Part shown: positions 15,712 through 24,955 of the stretch, in pieces | How the letters are laid out: every line of letters begins with the position of its first letter | How positions within the stretch are numbered: position 1 is the first letter of the stretch | Assembly (NCBI GenBank): GCA_019456195.1 | Contig: VRUK01000018.1 | Span: forward strand, 1 to 40,254 | Direction: 5' to 3' | Length of the DNA: 40,254 nucleotides | Origin: Planctomycetota bacterium | Lineage (GTDB): Bacteria > Planctomycetota > Phycisphaerae > Sedimentisphaerales > Anaerobacaceae | Notes under the pieces: generated by a model | What the model was told of the DNA's origin: nothing | Databases searched by the model: none | The model's input: only the letters and a program-made list of their open reading frames with translations | Position numbers and translations under genes: made by a program

Positions 15712-17364
15712 TCATCTTACTATTTCTGTATGTTTCCTGAAATGCTCGTCATCGGTTTCGGGGAAATCGTTCCTGAAGTGGACGCCTCGACTTTCCTGCC
15801 GCTTATGCGCCGACTGTGCCATAAGAAGACAGACTGTCAGCATATTCTGGCATTCCCAGCCCTCGGGCGAATCAAAGATTTTATCCATCACATATCGCTG
15901 CCAGAAACTGATAATCTCCTGGGTCTCACCGAGTAATTGCGCCCATCGAGTGATGCCGAGATTTCGCCACATAAGTGCTCGAAGTGAATTCCTGACATCG
16001 TCGGTGTCCAGACGGGTACGATCCGAATGTGGTATTAGATAATTTATCAAAGGATGCTTTAGATGTGCGGCGCCGGCTTCTGTTCCCTGAGAAGCAGCCT
16101 TCCCGGCGATTTTGCCGAATACCAGACCTTCGAGCAGTGAGTTACTGCCAAGCCTGTTTGCGCCGTGCAGGCCGGTGGAAGCTATTTCGCCGCAAGCGTA
16201 AAGATTCTCGATATTTGTTTTAGCCAGGCTGTCGGTCTTTACGCCGCCTATCATATAGTGCGCGCTGGGTCGAACAGGGATAAGGTCATGAGCGATATCT
16301 ATATCGAAACTTTCGAGAAGCTCGTTAATGTGCGGAAACCTTTTCGCAAAATATGACTTATCGAAGTGACGAACATCCAGATAGACATGTGTTGTCTCGG
16401 TTTTTCGCATCTGCGTAAGGATGGCCCGGCTTACAATGTCACGAGGGGCAAGCTCGGCAGCCTCGTCGAAATCCTTCATAAAACGCTGACCTTTGTAATC
16501 CAGCAGCAGCGCCCCTTCACCTCGAATCGCCTCGGTAATCAAGGCCCGCGTGGCACCCGCAATATAAAGCGTGGTCGGGTGGAACTGCACAAACTCCAGG
16601 TCCTGCAATACGGCACCGGCTCGGTAAGCCATAGCAATACCGTCACCGGTTGCAACTTCCGGATTCGTGGTTTCACGGTATAGCCGTCCCGCCCCTCCGG
16701 TCGCCAGGATTGTGTTTGCCGCCCAGATTATCTGGGGGCTCCTGTTATTATCGTGACCGACCATTCCTATGCACTTGTTATCGTCGTTGGTGAGCAAATC
16801 GATAGCATAGAAATTTTCCAGTACTCTGATATTCGAAATCTGCCTGACTTTTTTTATAAGAGCTTCGGCAATTATCCGCCCGGTTTCATCGCCGTGTGCA
16901 TGAGCAACACGAGGGTAACTGTGGCCGCCTTCGAGTGTAGTGGCGATATGCCCGTCAACCAGGTCGAATTCGGTATCCCACTGGAGCAGTTGCTCTATCA
17001 GCGACGGCCCCTGGCGAATGACAAGGTCAACTATGGCCTCATCACATATCCCGCAGCCGGTCTTAAGAGTATCGGCTATGTGTGATTCGAATGTGTCCTC
17101 TTTACTCAGCACCGAGGCGATGCCGCCCTGGGCCTTGGCGGTGTTACTGTTTTTGATAGTATCTTTGCAAATTACGATGACATTGCAGTGCTCGGCTGCT
17201 TCAATGGCGGCCCGAAGGCCCGCGATGCCCCCCCCTATCACCAGACAATCCGTAAAAAGCTGGTGCGTCGAGATAGAATCGATATTTACCAGATAGCGTC
17301 TGGGCTCGGTATATGTACCATCGGGTGGCTTGGGTTCCTGTTGATATTCCGGCTGAGTAGTCAT
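15712..17364 (-). CDS. nadB: L-aspartate oxidase
   Basis: 550 residues, a typical NadB length with a slightly extended N-terminus. Landmarks: FAD-binding LVIGGGIAGLRAAIEA (41-56), NTAKAQGGIASVL, the active-site region HSYPRVAHAHGDETGR, FVQFHPTTLY, RGEGALLLDYKGQRFM, SAHYMIGGV and the C-terminal FAD box GLHGANRLGSNSLLEGLVFG. It oxidises aspartate to iminoaspartate for quinolinate synthase in de novo NAD synthesis. nadA and nadC are not in the window, so the pathway genes are not clustered. The gene is upstream of the flavoprotein on the same strand (87-base gap). Confidence 0.95.
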   Translation of the reverse strand: MTTQPEYQQEPKPPDGTYTEPRRYLVNIDSISTHQLFTDCLVIGGGIAGLRAAIEAAEHCNVIVICKDTIKNSNTAKAQGGIASVLSKEDTFESHIADTLKTGCGICDEAIVDLVIRQGPSLIEQLLQWDTEFDLVDGHIATTLEGGHSYPRVAHAHGDETGRIIAEALIKKVRQISNIRVLENFYAIDLLTNDDNKCIGMVGHDNNRSPQIIWAANTILATGGAGRLYRETTNPEVATGDGIAMAYRAGAVLQDLEFVQFHPTTLYIAGATRALITEAIRGEGALLLDYKGQRFMKDFDEAAELAPRDIVSRAILTQMRKTETTHVYLDVRHFDKSYFAKRFPHINELLESFDIDIAHDLIPVRPSAHYMIGGVKTDSLAKTNIENLYACGEIASTGLHGANRLGSNSLLEGLVFGKIAGKAASQGTEAGAAHLKHPLINYLIPHSDRTRLDTDDVRNSLRALMWRNLGITRWAQLLGETQEIISFWQRYVMDKIFDSPEGWECQNMLTVCLLMAQSAHKRQESRGVHFRNDFPETDDEHFRKHTEIVR

Positions 17365-17436
17365 AAATATTACCTGTATATATATATTCTCTTGAACTAC
17401 CGCTGAGGTTCGATAGTTTTTGGAGTATTCTGATTT

Positions 17437-18063
17437 TTAGTTTTTCTTACGACCCAGGACAATCTTACTCTTGAACACTCTTTTGTCATCAACATATTTA
17501 AGTACAAAGTTCTGGAGTTCTTTTGTAGATGCCGTCAGAATAAGCTTGTCCTCAATGAACGTATGTTTGACGGCGTTTGGCTCTTCTTTGAGAAGTTTCT
17601 CCATATCTTCATCGTTTGTTGCCCACATTTTCAACTTAGTCCCGTTGAAGTCTATCTTTATAAATGTATGGACGGGTATTAGGAAAAAAGAGTTATAAAA
17701 CAACTCTAACTTGTTCGGATCCTCAATTTCCCAGGGCGGCTCGCTCGGATAAACATCTAAAAAGAGCCTGTTATGCAATCTGAACAAATGAGCAACAAAC
17801 GAGCCTTTTTTGCCTTCCTCATCTGAAAAAACCAGGTTGTATGCATTGTTCGGTTCTTCAGCACGATCGAATTCCCATATAGTTTCAGGGCTGTTGGGGT
17901 CATCCACCCATCTGCCAAGCAGTCTTTCTTCGAACACTACATCCTTTTCAGTATAAAGGGGATGCAGCGACATAACAGGCACGCATCCTCCTAAAAGAGC
18001 TGCCAGCAAATAAAAAAGTGCCTTTTTTGCCCGCCCGTCAGATACAATTCTCCGGATACCCAT
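17437..18063 (-). CDS. putative lipoprotein of unknown function
   Basis: 208 residues. The signal peptide ends LLAALLGGC (good lipobox, Cys27), so it is lipid-anchored. The mature part starts LHPLYTEKDVVFEERLLGRWVDD, a pattern I have seen in small lipocalin-like lipoproteins (WVDDPNSPETIWEF resembles the opening strand of a beta-barrel), and is rich in alternating strands. No catalytic motif is seen. GAGG lies seven bases before the ATG. It is divergent from the permease pseudogene. Confidence 0.68.
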   Translation of the reverse strand: MGIRRIVSDGRAKKALFYLLAALLGGCVPVMSLHPLYTEKDVVFEERLLGRWVDDPNSPETIWEFDRAEEPNNAYNLVFSDEEGKKGSFVAHLFRLHNRLFLDVYPSEPPWEIEDPNKLELFYNSFFLIPVHTFIKIDFNGTKLKMWATNDEDMEKLLKEEPNAVKHTFIEDKLILTASTKELQNFVLKYVDDKRVFKSKIVLGRKKN

Positions 18064-18122
18064 TTTTCGGCCTCTTTTTGAAATCTACCACTTATCAGAC
18101 GATTATTGATTATTTTCGATTA

Positions 18123-18143
18123 TCAATTGTCAATTGTCAATTG
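18123..18143. repeat. TCAATTG x 3 tandem repeat
   Basis: Three perfect 7-nt units follow a GATTATTGATTATTTTCGATTA stretch much like that after mtnA (4441-4465), suggesting a shared spacer repeat family. Confidence 0.6.
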
Positions 18144-18224
18144 CAAAGAAGGCTTAAAAGCGATAGATTGCAAAGTTTAGAATTTAAACAGGCTGTGAAA
18201 GACTTTGATAAAGGAGCAGGTACG

Positions 18225-18969
18225 TTGGAATTAGAGCTGTCCGGCTGGATTATTGTCGCGCTGTGCGCGATAATGGTGGGTATTTCAAAAACGGGGATAC
18301 CCGGGGTCTCAATACTGGTTGTGCCTTTGATGGCAATTGCGATACCGGCGCGGGAATCCGTTGGTGTGCTGCTCGGTATCCTGATATTGGCGGACATATT
18401 CGCCCGTGGCCTATCATCGGCACAATGCCCGGTGGAGCCACGTACTGAGGCTGCTGCCGCCTACTCTTGTGGGGATTGTCGCGGGGTATTTGTTTCTACG
18501 CCTGATCGATGATGATAATCTGCTCAAACCGATTATCGGCGGGATAGTTTTTATCATGCTGGGCGTCCATTTTTGGCGGACAAAAACCAAGGGCAAAGAC
18601 GCAGCGATCCCGACTCAATGGTGGTTTGCTTTGGTGCTGGGTTTTATGGCGGGAGTTACGACAATGATGGCCAACGCCGCCGGGCCCGTTATGGTCATCT
18701 ATCTTCTGGCGATGCGATTGGAAAAGATAGAATATGTCGGAACGCAGGCGTGGTTTTTCTTCGTTGTAAACTGGCTGAAGGTGCCGTTCAGCAGTAACCT
18801 TAATATGATGACAGCCGAATCCGTGAAACTCGATTTGATGATGCTGCCGTTTATAGCCGCCGGCGCGGTGATGGGGATATATTTTCTAAAACGAATCCCG
18901 CAAAAAACATTCGCCGCCGTTGTTCAGATTTTAGCAGCCGTCGCGGCCGTCAAACTTTTATTTTTTTAA
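18225..18969 (+). pseudogene. TauE/SafE (TSUP) family permease with a +1 frameshift
   Basis: The TTG start at 18225 follows GGAG (18213-18216) at eight bases. The first half encodes LSGWIIVALCAIMVGISKTG and GVLLGILILADIFA, then the frame is lost. The second half continues in another frame as AYHRHNARWSHVLRLLPP... to KLLFF and a stop at 18967. If one C were removed from CCC at 18403-18405, the junction would read ADIFAVAYHRHNARW, the expected TSUP loop. The repaired protein would be about 247 residues with some eight hydrophobic segments, the normal size. TSUP members export or import sulfite, sulfoacetate or other sulfur/organic anions. It is either a recent pseudogene or an assembly indel; the rest of both halves is intact, which favours the latter or a very recent event. 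Confidence 0.85.
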
Positions 18970-18984
18970 TCGTCAAACCAACTC

Positions 18985-19008
18985 TGCAAACCCGCAAAAT
19001 GGTTTGCA
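18985..19008. terminator. 8-bp hairpin after the TSUP permease gene
   Basis: TGCAAACC and GGTTTGCA pair around an 8-nt loop, 16 bases after the permease stop. No U-run follows on the plus strand, so intrinsic termination is uncertain. Confidence 0.35.
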
Positions 19009-19039
19009 AAACAGCAACTAAAGAGCGATTATTACAACT

Positions 19040-19717
19040 ATGTGTGGAAGGGATAACAAAGACAAATTTGACAAAGCTAAAGCACAAATGCTCAGGCGGG
19101 ACCTTAAGGGGCGCGGTATAACCGACGAGCGAGTACTCAATGCGATGGCTGAGGTTCCAAGGGAGGAATTTGTACTGGAGCCATATCTTTCCCAGACTTA
19201 TGCCGACGGCCCGCTGCCGATAGGGATGGGCCAGACTATTTCTCAGCCGTACATTGTTGCCCTGATGACTCAGGAGCTTTGGATCGACTCTGACTGCGAG
19301 GTTCTGGAGATTGGAACGGGCTGCGGATACCAGACCGCCGTACTGAGTAAGCTGGCAAAAAAAGTCTATACCATAGAAAGATTTGCCGAGTTGTCCGAGT
19401 CGGCCCAGGTGGTTCTTGGCAGGTTGGGTGTAAGTAACGTTGAGTTCGATGTTAGTGACGGCAGTTGCGGCTGGCCGGAATCAAAGTTGCCCTCATCGGG
19501 ATACTTCGACAGGATTATGATTACCGCCGCGGTGCCTCAAATACCGAAACCGCTGCTCAGACAGCTTGCAAACGGCGGTTTTTTGGTCGGGCCTGTCGGC
19601 TATGGCGGGGCGCAGGAACTGATTGTATGTGAAAAAAGGCGGGACAAACTTATCGAAAGAGTAATCTGCGACGTCCGGTTTGTGAAGCTACTCGGTAAAC
19701 ACGGTTTCCCACAATAA
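19040..19717 (+). CDS. pcm: protein-L-isoaspartate O-methyltransferase
   Basis: 225 residues, standard PCMT length. VLEIGTGCGYQTAVLSKL (about 92-109) is SAM motif I; PREEFVLEPY and DGPLPIGMGQTISQPYIVA precede it as in all PCMTs, and FDRIMITAAVPQIPKPLLRQL is the post-II region. It methylates isoaspartyl residues in aged proteins so they can revert to aspartate. Cytoplasmic. The SD is unclear. It lies 63 bases before recG and is probably co-transcribed. Confidence 0.94.
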   Translation: MCGRDNKDKFDKAKAQMLRRDLKGRGITDERVLNAMAEVPREEFVLEPYLSQTYADGPLPIGMGQTISQPYIVALMTQELWIDSDCEVLEIGTGCGYQTAVLSKLAKKVYTIERFAELSESAQVVLGRLGVSNVEFDVSDGSCGWPESKLPSSGYFDRIMITAAVPQIPKPLLRQLANGGFLVGPVGYGGAQELIVCEKRRDKLIERVICDVRFVKLLGKHGFPQ

Positions 19718-19780
19718 CATAAGAATTGCATTACGATATTTTGTCATTCCAAAAAAAGTTGAATTTGTTATTGTATATCC

Positions 19781-21895
19781 ATGGATGGACAAACAACAAC
19801 CTCGGATGTCAGGGAAGAATCAGAGAACAGGCTCCGCATTTCCATGCCGGTACAATATCTCACAGGCGTCGGCCCGACCAGGGCAAAAACCTTTGAGCAG
19901 TTGGGGGTGCATACCGTAGGGGATTTACTGGAATATTTTCCACGCGACTGGAATTTCCTGCCTGAGTTGATAAAAATAAACCAGATGAAGCCGGGCAAGA
20001 ACGCGGCGGTTATTGGTCTTCTCGAATCTACAGACTACCAAAGCTATCGCAGGCAGTCGCGATTCGAAGCTGTAATCAGTGACGATACGGGAGTATGCAG
20101 AGTTATATGGTTTCACGGGGGATATCTTCGTAATCAATTATCGCCGGGCCAGGTAATAATGGTATCTGGCAAGGCTACTGTGTACAAACACCAGTTGCAA
20201 CTGACCAATCCTAAGTTCGTTGTGCTCGACGAAGAACATCACCGCTCGCCGGAGTACTTCAGCGGCGGGGTCTATCCAGCCTGTAAAGGACTGAGCAGCG
20301 GGCAAATCAAAAAGATAATAGGGCGCGTACGCCAGGCGGCCGATAAGCTTGTGCCTGAGTTTTATGACAAAAGTTTTATGAAGAAAGCAAACCTTATCAG
20401 CAGAAAGGACGCTTTTAAGTGGATACATTTACCGCCTGACGAGAAGAAACTGGCACAGGCAAAACGCAGATTAAAGTACGATGAACTGTTTCTAATGCAG
20501 TTGGGATTGGCGCTTCGCCGGTATAAGGTGCAGCATTTTTCAGCGGCAAAATCCTGCATTTGCAGTGATGAAATCGACAGCCGAATCAGAAGGCGTTTTC
20601 CGTTTCTACTGACAGAGGACCAGAACGACTGCATAGATGAAATCGTTTCGGACATGAGCAGAAACGAGCCGATGAACCGTCTGTTGCAGGGTGACGTGGG
20701 TTCGGGCAAAACGGTGGTAGCGCTTTACGCCGCTTTACTGGCGGTCGCCAATGGAATGCAGGCGGTGATTATGGCGCCTACGGAGATTTTAGCAAGCCAG
20801 CATTCTCTAAGCATCGAAAAATATTTAAGGAACAGCAAGGTCAAAAGGATTTTGATAACAGGCGGATTGACCGGCAAGAAAAGGACTGAGCTTTTAGAGC
20901 GGATAAAAAGCGGCGATATTGATATTATCGTTGGGACGGTAGCATTATTACAGGAAGATATTGAGCTTCGGAAATTAGGGCTGGTTATAATTGATGAACA
21001 GCACAAATTCGGAGTCGAACAAAGGGCGCAACTACGAAAGCAAACCACTCCGCACTGTCTTGTTATGACGGCTACGCCTATTCCCCGGACGCTGGCGATG
21101 ACCGCATTCGGAGATTTGGATGTTTCGGTCATCAGGCATTCGCCGCCGGGCAGAGGCACCGTTATTACACGCTGGGTCGAGCGTAAAAACCGTCTCAAAG
21201 CCTACGAATTTATCCGAGAGCGCCTCAAGGCGGGCAAACAGGCGTATTTTGTTTATCCTCGGATTACCGCCGTTGAACAGGACAATGATGTTAAAGCCGC
21301 GACTGACGAATGGAAGCATCTTTCAGCGAAGGTTTTTCCGGAATTTAAGGTCGAGCTTCTGCACGGACAGATGCCCTCGGTTAAAAAGCTGCAGGTTATG
21401 TCGGAGTTTCGCAAAGCCAAAATCGATGCGATTGTCTCAACCGTTGTAGTCGAGGTCGGAGTTGATGTGCCGAACGCTACGATAATGGTAATAGAAGATG
21501 CGGACAGATTTGGCCTGGCACAACTGCATCAGTTGAGAGGACGTATCGGAAGAGGCCAGGCTAAGTCATATTGTTTTTTATTCGCCGAGACCGACAGCGA
21601 AACAGCTAAAAGCAGACTCGAAGTAATGACCAGAAGCAATGACGGTTTTGAGATCGCCGAGCATGATTTGCGACTGCGCGGACCGGGCGAGATGTTCAGT
21701 ACCAGACAGCACGGACTGCCGGATTTGAAAATCGCAAATATAGTAGATGACTTCGACCTGCTGGTGATGGCCCGGAAAAACGCGTTCGAGCTGGTCTCGC
21801 AAGACCCTATGTTAACCGAGGCCGATCATAAAAATATACGCCAGGCTTTACTGGCTAAGTTCGGTGATGCACTGGGCTTAGCGGATGTGGCCTGA
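19781..21895 (+). CDS. recG: ATP-dependent DNA helicase RecG
   Basis: 704 residues, typical RecG. The N-terminal wedge domain starts QYLTGVGPTRAKTFEQLGV with an OB-fold following. Helicase motifs: Walker A LLQGDVGSGKTVVALYA (about 305), APTEILA (Ia), IDEQHKFGVEQR (II), TATPIPRTLAMTAFGDLD (III), STVVVEVGVDVPNA (V), QLRGRIGRG (VI) and the RecG TRAP-like tail FEIAEHDLRLRGPGEM. It remodels stalled forks and Holliday junctions. The ATG at 19781 has no clear SD. No frameshift seen. Confidence 0.96.
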   Translation: MDGQTTTSDVREESENRLRISMPVQYLTGVGPTRAKTFEQLGVHTVGDLLEYFPRDWNFLPELIKINQMKPGKNAAVIGLLESTDYQSYRRQSRFEAVISDDTGVCRVIWFHGGYLRNQLSPGQVIMVSGKATVYKHQLQLTNPKFVVLDEEHHRSPEYFSGGVYPACKGLSSGQIKKIIGRVRQAADKLVPEFYDKSFMKKANLISRKDAFKWIHLPPDEKKLAQAKRRLKYDELFLMQLGLALRRYKVQHFSAAKSCICSDEIDSRIRRRFPFLLTEDQNDCIDEIVSDMSRNEPMNRLLQGDVGSGKTVVALYAALLAVANGMQAVIMAPTEILASQHSLSIEKYLRNSKVKRILITGGLTGKKRTELLERIKSGDIDIIVGTVALLQEDIELRKLGLVIIDEQHKFGVEQRAQLRKQTTPHCLVMTATPIPRTLAMTAFGDLDVSVIRHSPPGRGTVITRWVERKNRLKAYEFIRERLKAGKQAYFVYPRITAVEQDNDVKAATDEWKHLSAKVFPEFKVELLHGQMPSVKKLQVMSEFRKAKIDAIVSTVVVEVGVDVPNATIMVIEDADRFGLAQLHQLRGRIGRGQAKSYCFLFAETDSETAKSRLEVMTRSNDGFEIAEHDLRLRGPGEMFSTRQHGLPDLKIANIVDDFDLLVMARKNAFELVSQDPMLTEADHKNIRQALLAKFGDALGLADVA

Positions 21896-21914
21896 ATATT
21901 TTCAGTTTTTCAGT

Positions 21915-21943
21915 TTGCGATTTGCTATCTTTAAACTTACAAT
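21915..21943 (+). promoter_or_regulatory. promoter of the K+ uptake genes
   Basis: TTGCGA (21915-21920), a 17-base spacer and TACAAT (21938-21943), ending 34 bases before the transporter ATG. The 82-base gap to recG is too short for a ydaO-type riboswitch. Confidence 0.5.
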
Positions 21944-21977
21944 CATCCATCTAAATTCAAAGAACGAAAATTGAATT

Positions 21978-23774
21978 ATGCGGATAGAATATAAAAACAA
22001 ACGGCTCGAAAATATTTTAATCACAGTCAATGCCTTGGCGTCGGCGATGGTTGTGGCGTCTTTTGTTCTGCTCTTTGGCGGTTTTGAGAAGGAGTTGATG
22101 CCGCCGGAGGTGATTTTATATACTATTCAGGTCGTTTTACTTTGCATCTTTGTTGCTGAGAAAATAATTCGATTCTCTAATTCAGCTTCAAAGATCGATT
22201 TCTGGCGGGCAAACTGGTTCGAAATTCCACTTTTACTTATGCTTGGCATTACTGCAATAGGAGCAGGCCGCTGGTTTGCTCCTTCGAGGGCTGAAGCTGT
22301 GGAGGTTCGGCACTTCGCAGTAGGTATCTATCTGGTCATACAGGTAGTGGCCAAGCTATGCAGAACCAGTGTGAACATGGCGGCATCAGGCAAGAACCCG
22401 ACGAAAACATTAATCGCAAGTTTTTTGGTCTTGATAATTTCCGGGGCCGGATTACTAATGCTGCCTCTGGCATCGACCGGCGATAATTTAAGTTTTGTTG
22501 ACGCTCTTTTCACGGCGACCAGCGCCACTTGTGTTACCGGCCTTATCGTCAAAGACACAGGCAAGGATTTTAGTTTAATGGGGCAGATAGTCATTCTTAC
22601 CTTGATTCAGCTCGGAGGTTTGGGAATAGTCGTCTTTGGCGCGGTATTTGCGCTGCTGCTGGGACAGGCATTGAGCCTGCGTGAATCTGTGGCAATGCAG
22701 GACTTGCTCAGCACCCGTACACTCAGCCGAATCGGTAATATAATAGCCTTCATCTTCATTGGAACAATCGTTATAGAAGCTGTTGGTGCGATTAGTCTTC
22801 TCGGGATGTGGAATGATGTGCCCGGGCGAGTTGAAAATACCCACCAGCAATGGTTTTGTAGCATCTTTCATTCGATTAGTGCTTTTTGTAATGCGGGCTT
22901 TAGCTTATTCGACGACAGTTTTATCGGCTATGACAAAAGCTGGGGTGTGTATGTGGTAGTTTGTCCGCTGATAATCCTGGGCGGGCTTGGTTTCGGCGTG
23001 CTTTACGACCTTGTCCTTACCGCAACCGACAGAGTAAAAAGGGTCTTAAAAAAGCTTTTCTTCAAACGATACCGGCTTTCGATGGAAACACCAAAAAGGC
23101 TGCGGCTCCAGACAAAGATAGTCCTCAGCGTAAGTGCCTGTCTTATAATTATAGGCATGTTGGCTATACTTGTGTTTGAACGCTATGCCAGTGGAAGCAA
23201 TTCTCCTGAACAAACCAGTTTACTTGGCGCTCTGTTTCAATCGATTACGGCAAGAACGGCCGGTTTCAATACGGTTGATATCTCGGCGACGTCGGCATCG
23301 AGTAAATTTATTTTGATCCTGCTGATGTTCATAGGCGGCTCGCCGGGCTCTACCGCCGGCGGAATCAAGACCGTAACATTGGCCGTGGTGGTAATGACTG
23401 CCATAGCGGCGCTGCGCAAGCGTCAGGAAGTTGAGATGTTCAAGAGGTCGGTTAGGATAGTGGTCGTAGGCAGAGCGGTAACCGTAACACTGCTCTTTCT
23501 GGCTGTTTTATTTACTGCTACATTGGCACTCAGCATTACTGAGAACTCAAACGGATTTACCATGTCTGATATTATGTTCGAGGCTGGGTCTGCACTGGGA
23601 ACAGTCGGACTGACTACGGGTATAACAGCTTCTTTGACATCCGCCGGTAAATTTATTATTATTGCGACGATGCTTATCGGAAGACTTGGACCTTTGACAT
23701 TGCTGGCGGCACTGACGTTTGATTTAAAACCGGCTCGATATAATTATCCGGATGAGGCGGTAATCGTCGGGTAA
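21978..23774 (+). CDS. ktrB: TrkH/KtrB-family potassium uptake membrane subunit
   Basis: 598 residues with four M-P-M repeats. The pore-loop Gly signatures are TATSATCVTGLIV (1), ISAFCNAGFSLFDD (2), ITARTAGFNTVDIS (3) and AGSALGTVGLTTGIT (4). Bacterial KtrB is about 450 residues. Here the first about 130 residues form an extra N-terminal region with three or more hydrophobic segments (VNALASAMVVASFVLLF; VILYTIQVVLLCIFVAEKII; FEIPLLLMLGITAIGAG), resembling the N-terminal part of an ion-channel voltage-sensor-like module. It pairs with the KtrA-type subunit encoded 66 bases downstream. It imports K+ (probably Na+-coupled) in the inner membrane. Confidence 0.92.
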   Translation: MRIEYKNKRLENILITVNALASAMVVASFVLLFGGFEKELMPPEVILYTIQVVLLCIFVAEKIIRFSNSASKIDFWRANWFEIPLLLMLGITAIGAGRWFAPSRAEAVEVRHFAVGIYLVIQVVAKLCRTSVNMAASGKNPTKTLIASFLVLIISGAGLLMLPLASTGDNLSFVDALFTATSATCVTGLIVKDTGKDFSLMGQIVILTLIQLGGLGIVVFGAVFALLLGQALSLRESVAMQDLLSTRTLSRIGNIIAFIFIGTIVIEAVGAISLLGMWNDVPGRVENTHQQWFCSIFHSISAFCNAGFSLFDDSFIGYDKSWGVYVVVCPLIILGGLGFGVLYDLVLTATDRVKRVLKKLFFKRYRLSMETPKRLRLQTKIVLSVSACLIIIGMLAILVFERYASGSNSPEQTSLLGALFQSITARTAGFNTVDISATSASSKFILILLMFIGGSPGSTAGGIKTVTLAVVVMTAIAALRKRQEVEMFKRSVRIVVVGRAVTVTLLFLAVLFTATLALSITENSNGFTMSDIMFEAGSALGTVGLTTGITASLTSAGKFIIIATMLIGRLGPLTLLAALTFDLKPARYNYPDEAVIVG

Positions 23775-23840
23775 ACCGGATGTTCGATGCCTGTCTCGGC
23801 GGGAATCGACAAATATGGATCGAGAAACGAGGAATAACTT

Positions 23841-24530
23841 ATGAAGCGGTTTGCTATAATAGGATTGGGACGGTTTGGTCAGAAATTAGCCATCGCTCTG
23901 GCAATGAGCGGAGCGGAGGTTATCGCTATTGATAGAAATAGAGACCAGATAGAGCTTATTCGAGACCAGGTAAGCCACGCCGTCAGGCTCGATAGTACCG
24001 ATGAAGAAGCGCTTAAGGCTCAGGGCATCGATAAGGTTGACGTTGCTATCATCGGCATAGGACAGGGAACGGGGCGAGGTTTTGAGGCCTCGGTCCTGAC
24101 GGTCCTTAACCTTCGGCAGATGGGGGTAAAACAAATATACGCAAGAGCGGAAGATTTGATTGCAGGCGAAGTATTCTCCAAAGTAGGTGCAACAGAAGTT
24201 ATATATCCTGAAATCGAATCGGCTCAGCGATGGGCTTATAAACTTATCGCACCGCAAATCGGGGAAAAAATAGACTTCACACCCGGCTACAGCCTGGCCC
24301 GCATAAAAGCACCGGCCAGCTTCGAGGGAAAGACCGTTATGGATTTGCAGCTCCGACAGAAATACAACGTGAACCTCGTTTTGATTAAAAGGGGCGAACA
24401 CAGCAAAAGCAAAAAGAGCGAGAAAAGCAAAATCATAAACGTTCCTATGCCAAATACCATCATCTATGAAGATGACATCCTAATGGTCGCCGGCTCAGAC
24501 ATCGACCTTGCAAAACTCCCACAGGAATAA
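23841..24530 (+). CDS. ktrA: KtrA/TrkA-type regulatory NAD-binding subunit of K+ uptake
   Basis: 229 residues, one RCK unit as in KtrA rather than the double unit of TrkA. The Rossmann motif is IIGLGRFGQKLA (6-17), the acidic end of beta2 is IAIDRN, and the RCK-C (TrkA_C) domain starts near LARIKAPASFEGKTVMDL. It binds ATP/ADP or NAD(H) as an octameric ring gating the membrane subunit. A basic KSKKSEKSK insert lies in the RCK-C domain (about residue 190). AGGA precedes the ATG. Same transcript as ktrB. Confidence 0.93.
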   Translation: MKRFAIIGLGRFGQKLAIALAMSGAEVIAIDRNRDQIELIRDQVSHAVRLDSTDEEALKAQGIDKVDVAIIGIGQGTGRGFEASVLTVLNLRQMGVKQIYARAEDLIAGEVFSKVGATEVIYPEIESAQRWAYKLIAPQIGEKIDFTPGYSLARIKAPASFEGKTVMDLQLRQKYNVNLVLIKRGEHSKSKKSEKSKIINVPMPNTIIYEDDILMVAGSDIDLAKLPQE

Positions 24531-24631
24531 ACACAGACGAAGGCGAACAATACGCAACTTGAATATCATCGGCAGGTTTGATAAAATGTTACCACCCGCT
24601 GCAATGTGTCGTAGCGGAGAGGCGTGTATTT

Positions 24632-24955
24632 ATGAAAGAGATTTCTACAGAATTGCTTAATGAAATTACCAGGCGATTAGCCGATTCAATACACCCGGAG
24701 AGGATTTATCTTTTTGGCTCACACGCCGCGGGCAACCCCGAAGACGACAGTGATATCGATTTGTTGGTTGTGGTGCGCGACACAGATAAATCAACTCGGG
24801 AAATCACCATCGAAGGAAGGAAAAGTCTCTGGGACCTTCAAATCCCACTTGATTTAATTGTCTGTACCGAAAAACAGTTCAATAGGTATGGCCAGGTAAA
24901 GAACACCATAATGAATGAAGTTCTTTGTGAGGGCAGAATTGTCTATGGATCCTAA
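24632..24955 (+). CDS. mntA: MNT-domain nucleotidyltransferase, antitoxin of a type VII MntA/HepT pair
   Basis: 107 residues from the ATG at 24632, nine bases after CGGAGAGG; the longer frame from 24578 lacks support. The minimal nucleotidyltransferase signature GSHAAGNPEDDSDID (Gly29-Ser30-x10-Asp41-x-Asp43) is intact, and LDLIVCTEK supplies the third acidic residue. In characterised pairs MntA adds AMP to a tyrosine on the HEPN toxin and so neutralises it. The stop overlaps the start of the HEPN gene by 11 bases, as expected for a coupled toxin-antitoxin operon. Confidence 0.88.
   Translation: MKEISTELLNEITRRLADSIHPERIYLFGSHAAGNPEDDSDIDLLVVVRDTDKSTREITIEGRKSLWDLQIPLDLIVCTEKQFNRYGQVKNTIMNEVLCEGRIVYGS

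Noticed and set aside
21896..21977. ydaO (c-di-AMP) riboswitch before the K+ transporter
   Set aside because: The gap is 82 bases, shorter than the riboswitch, and no matching motif was seen.
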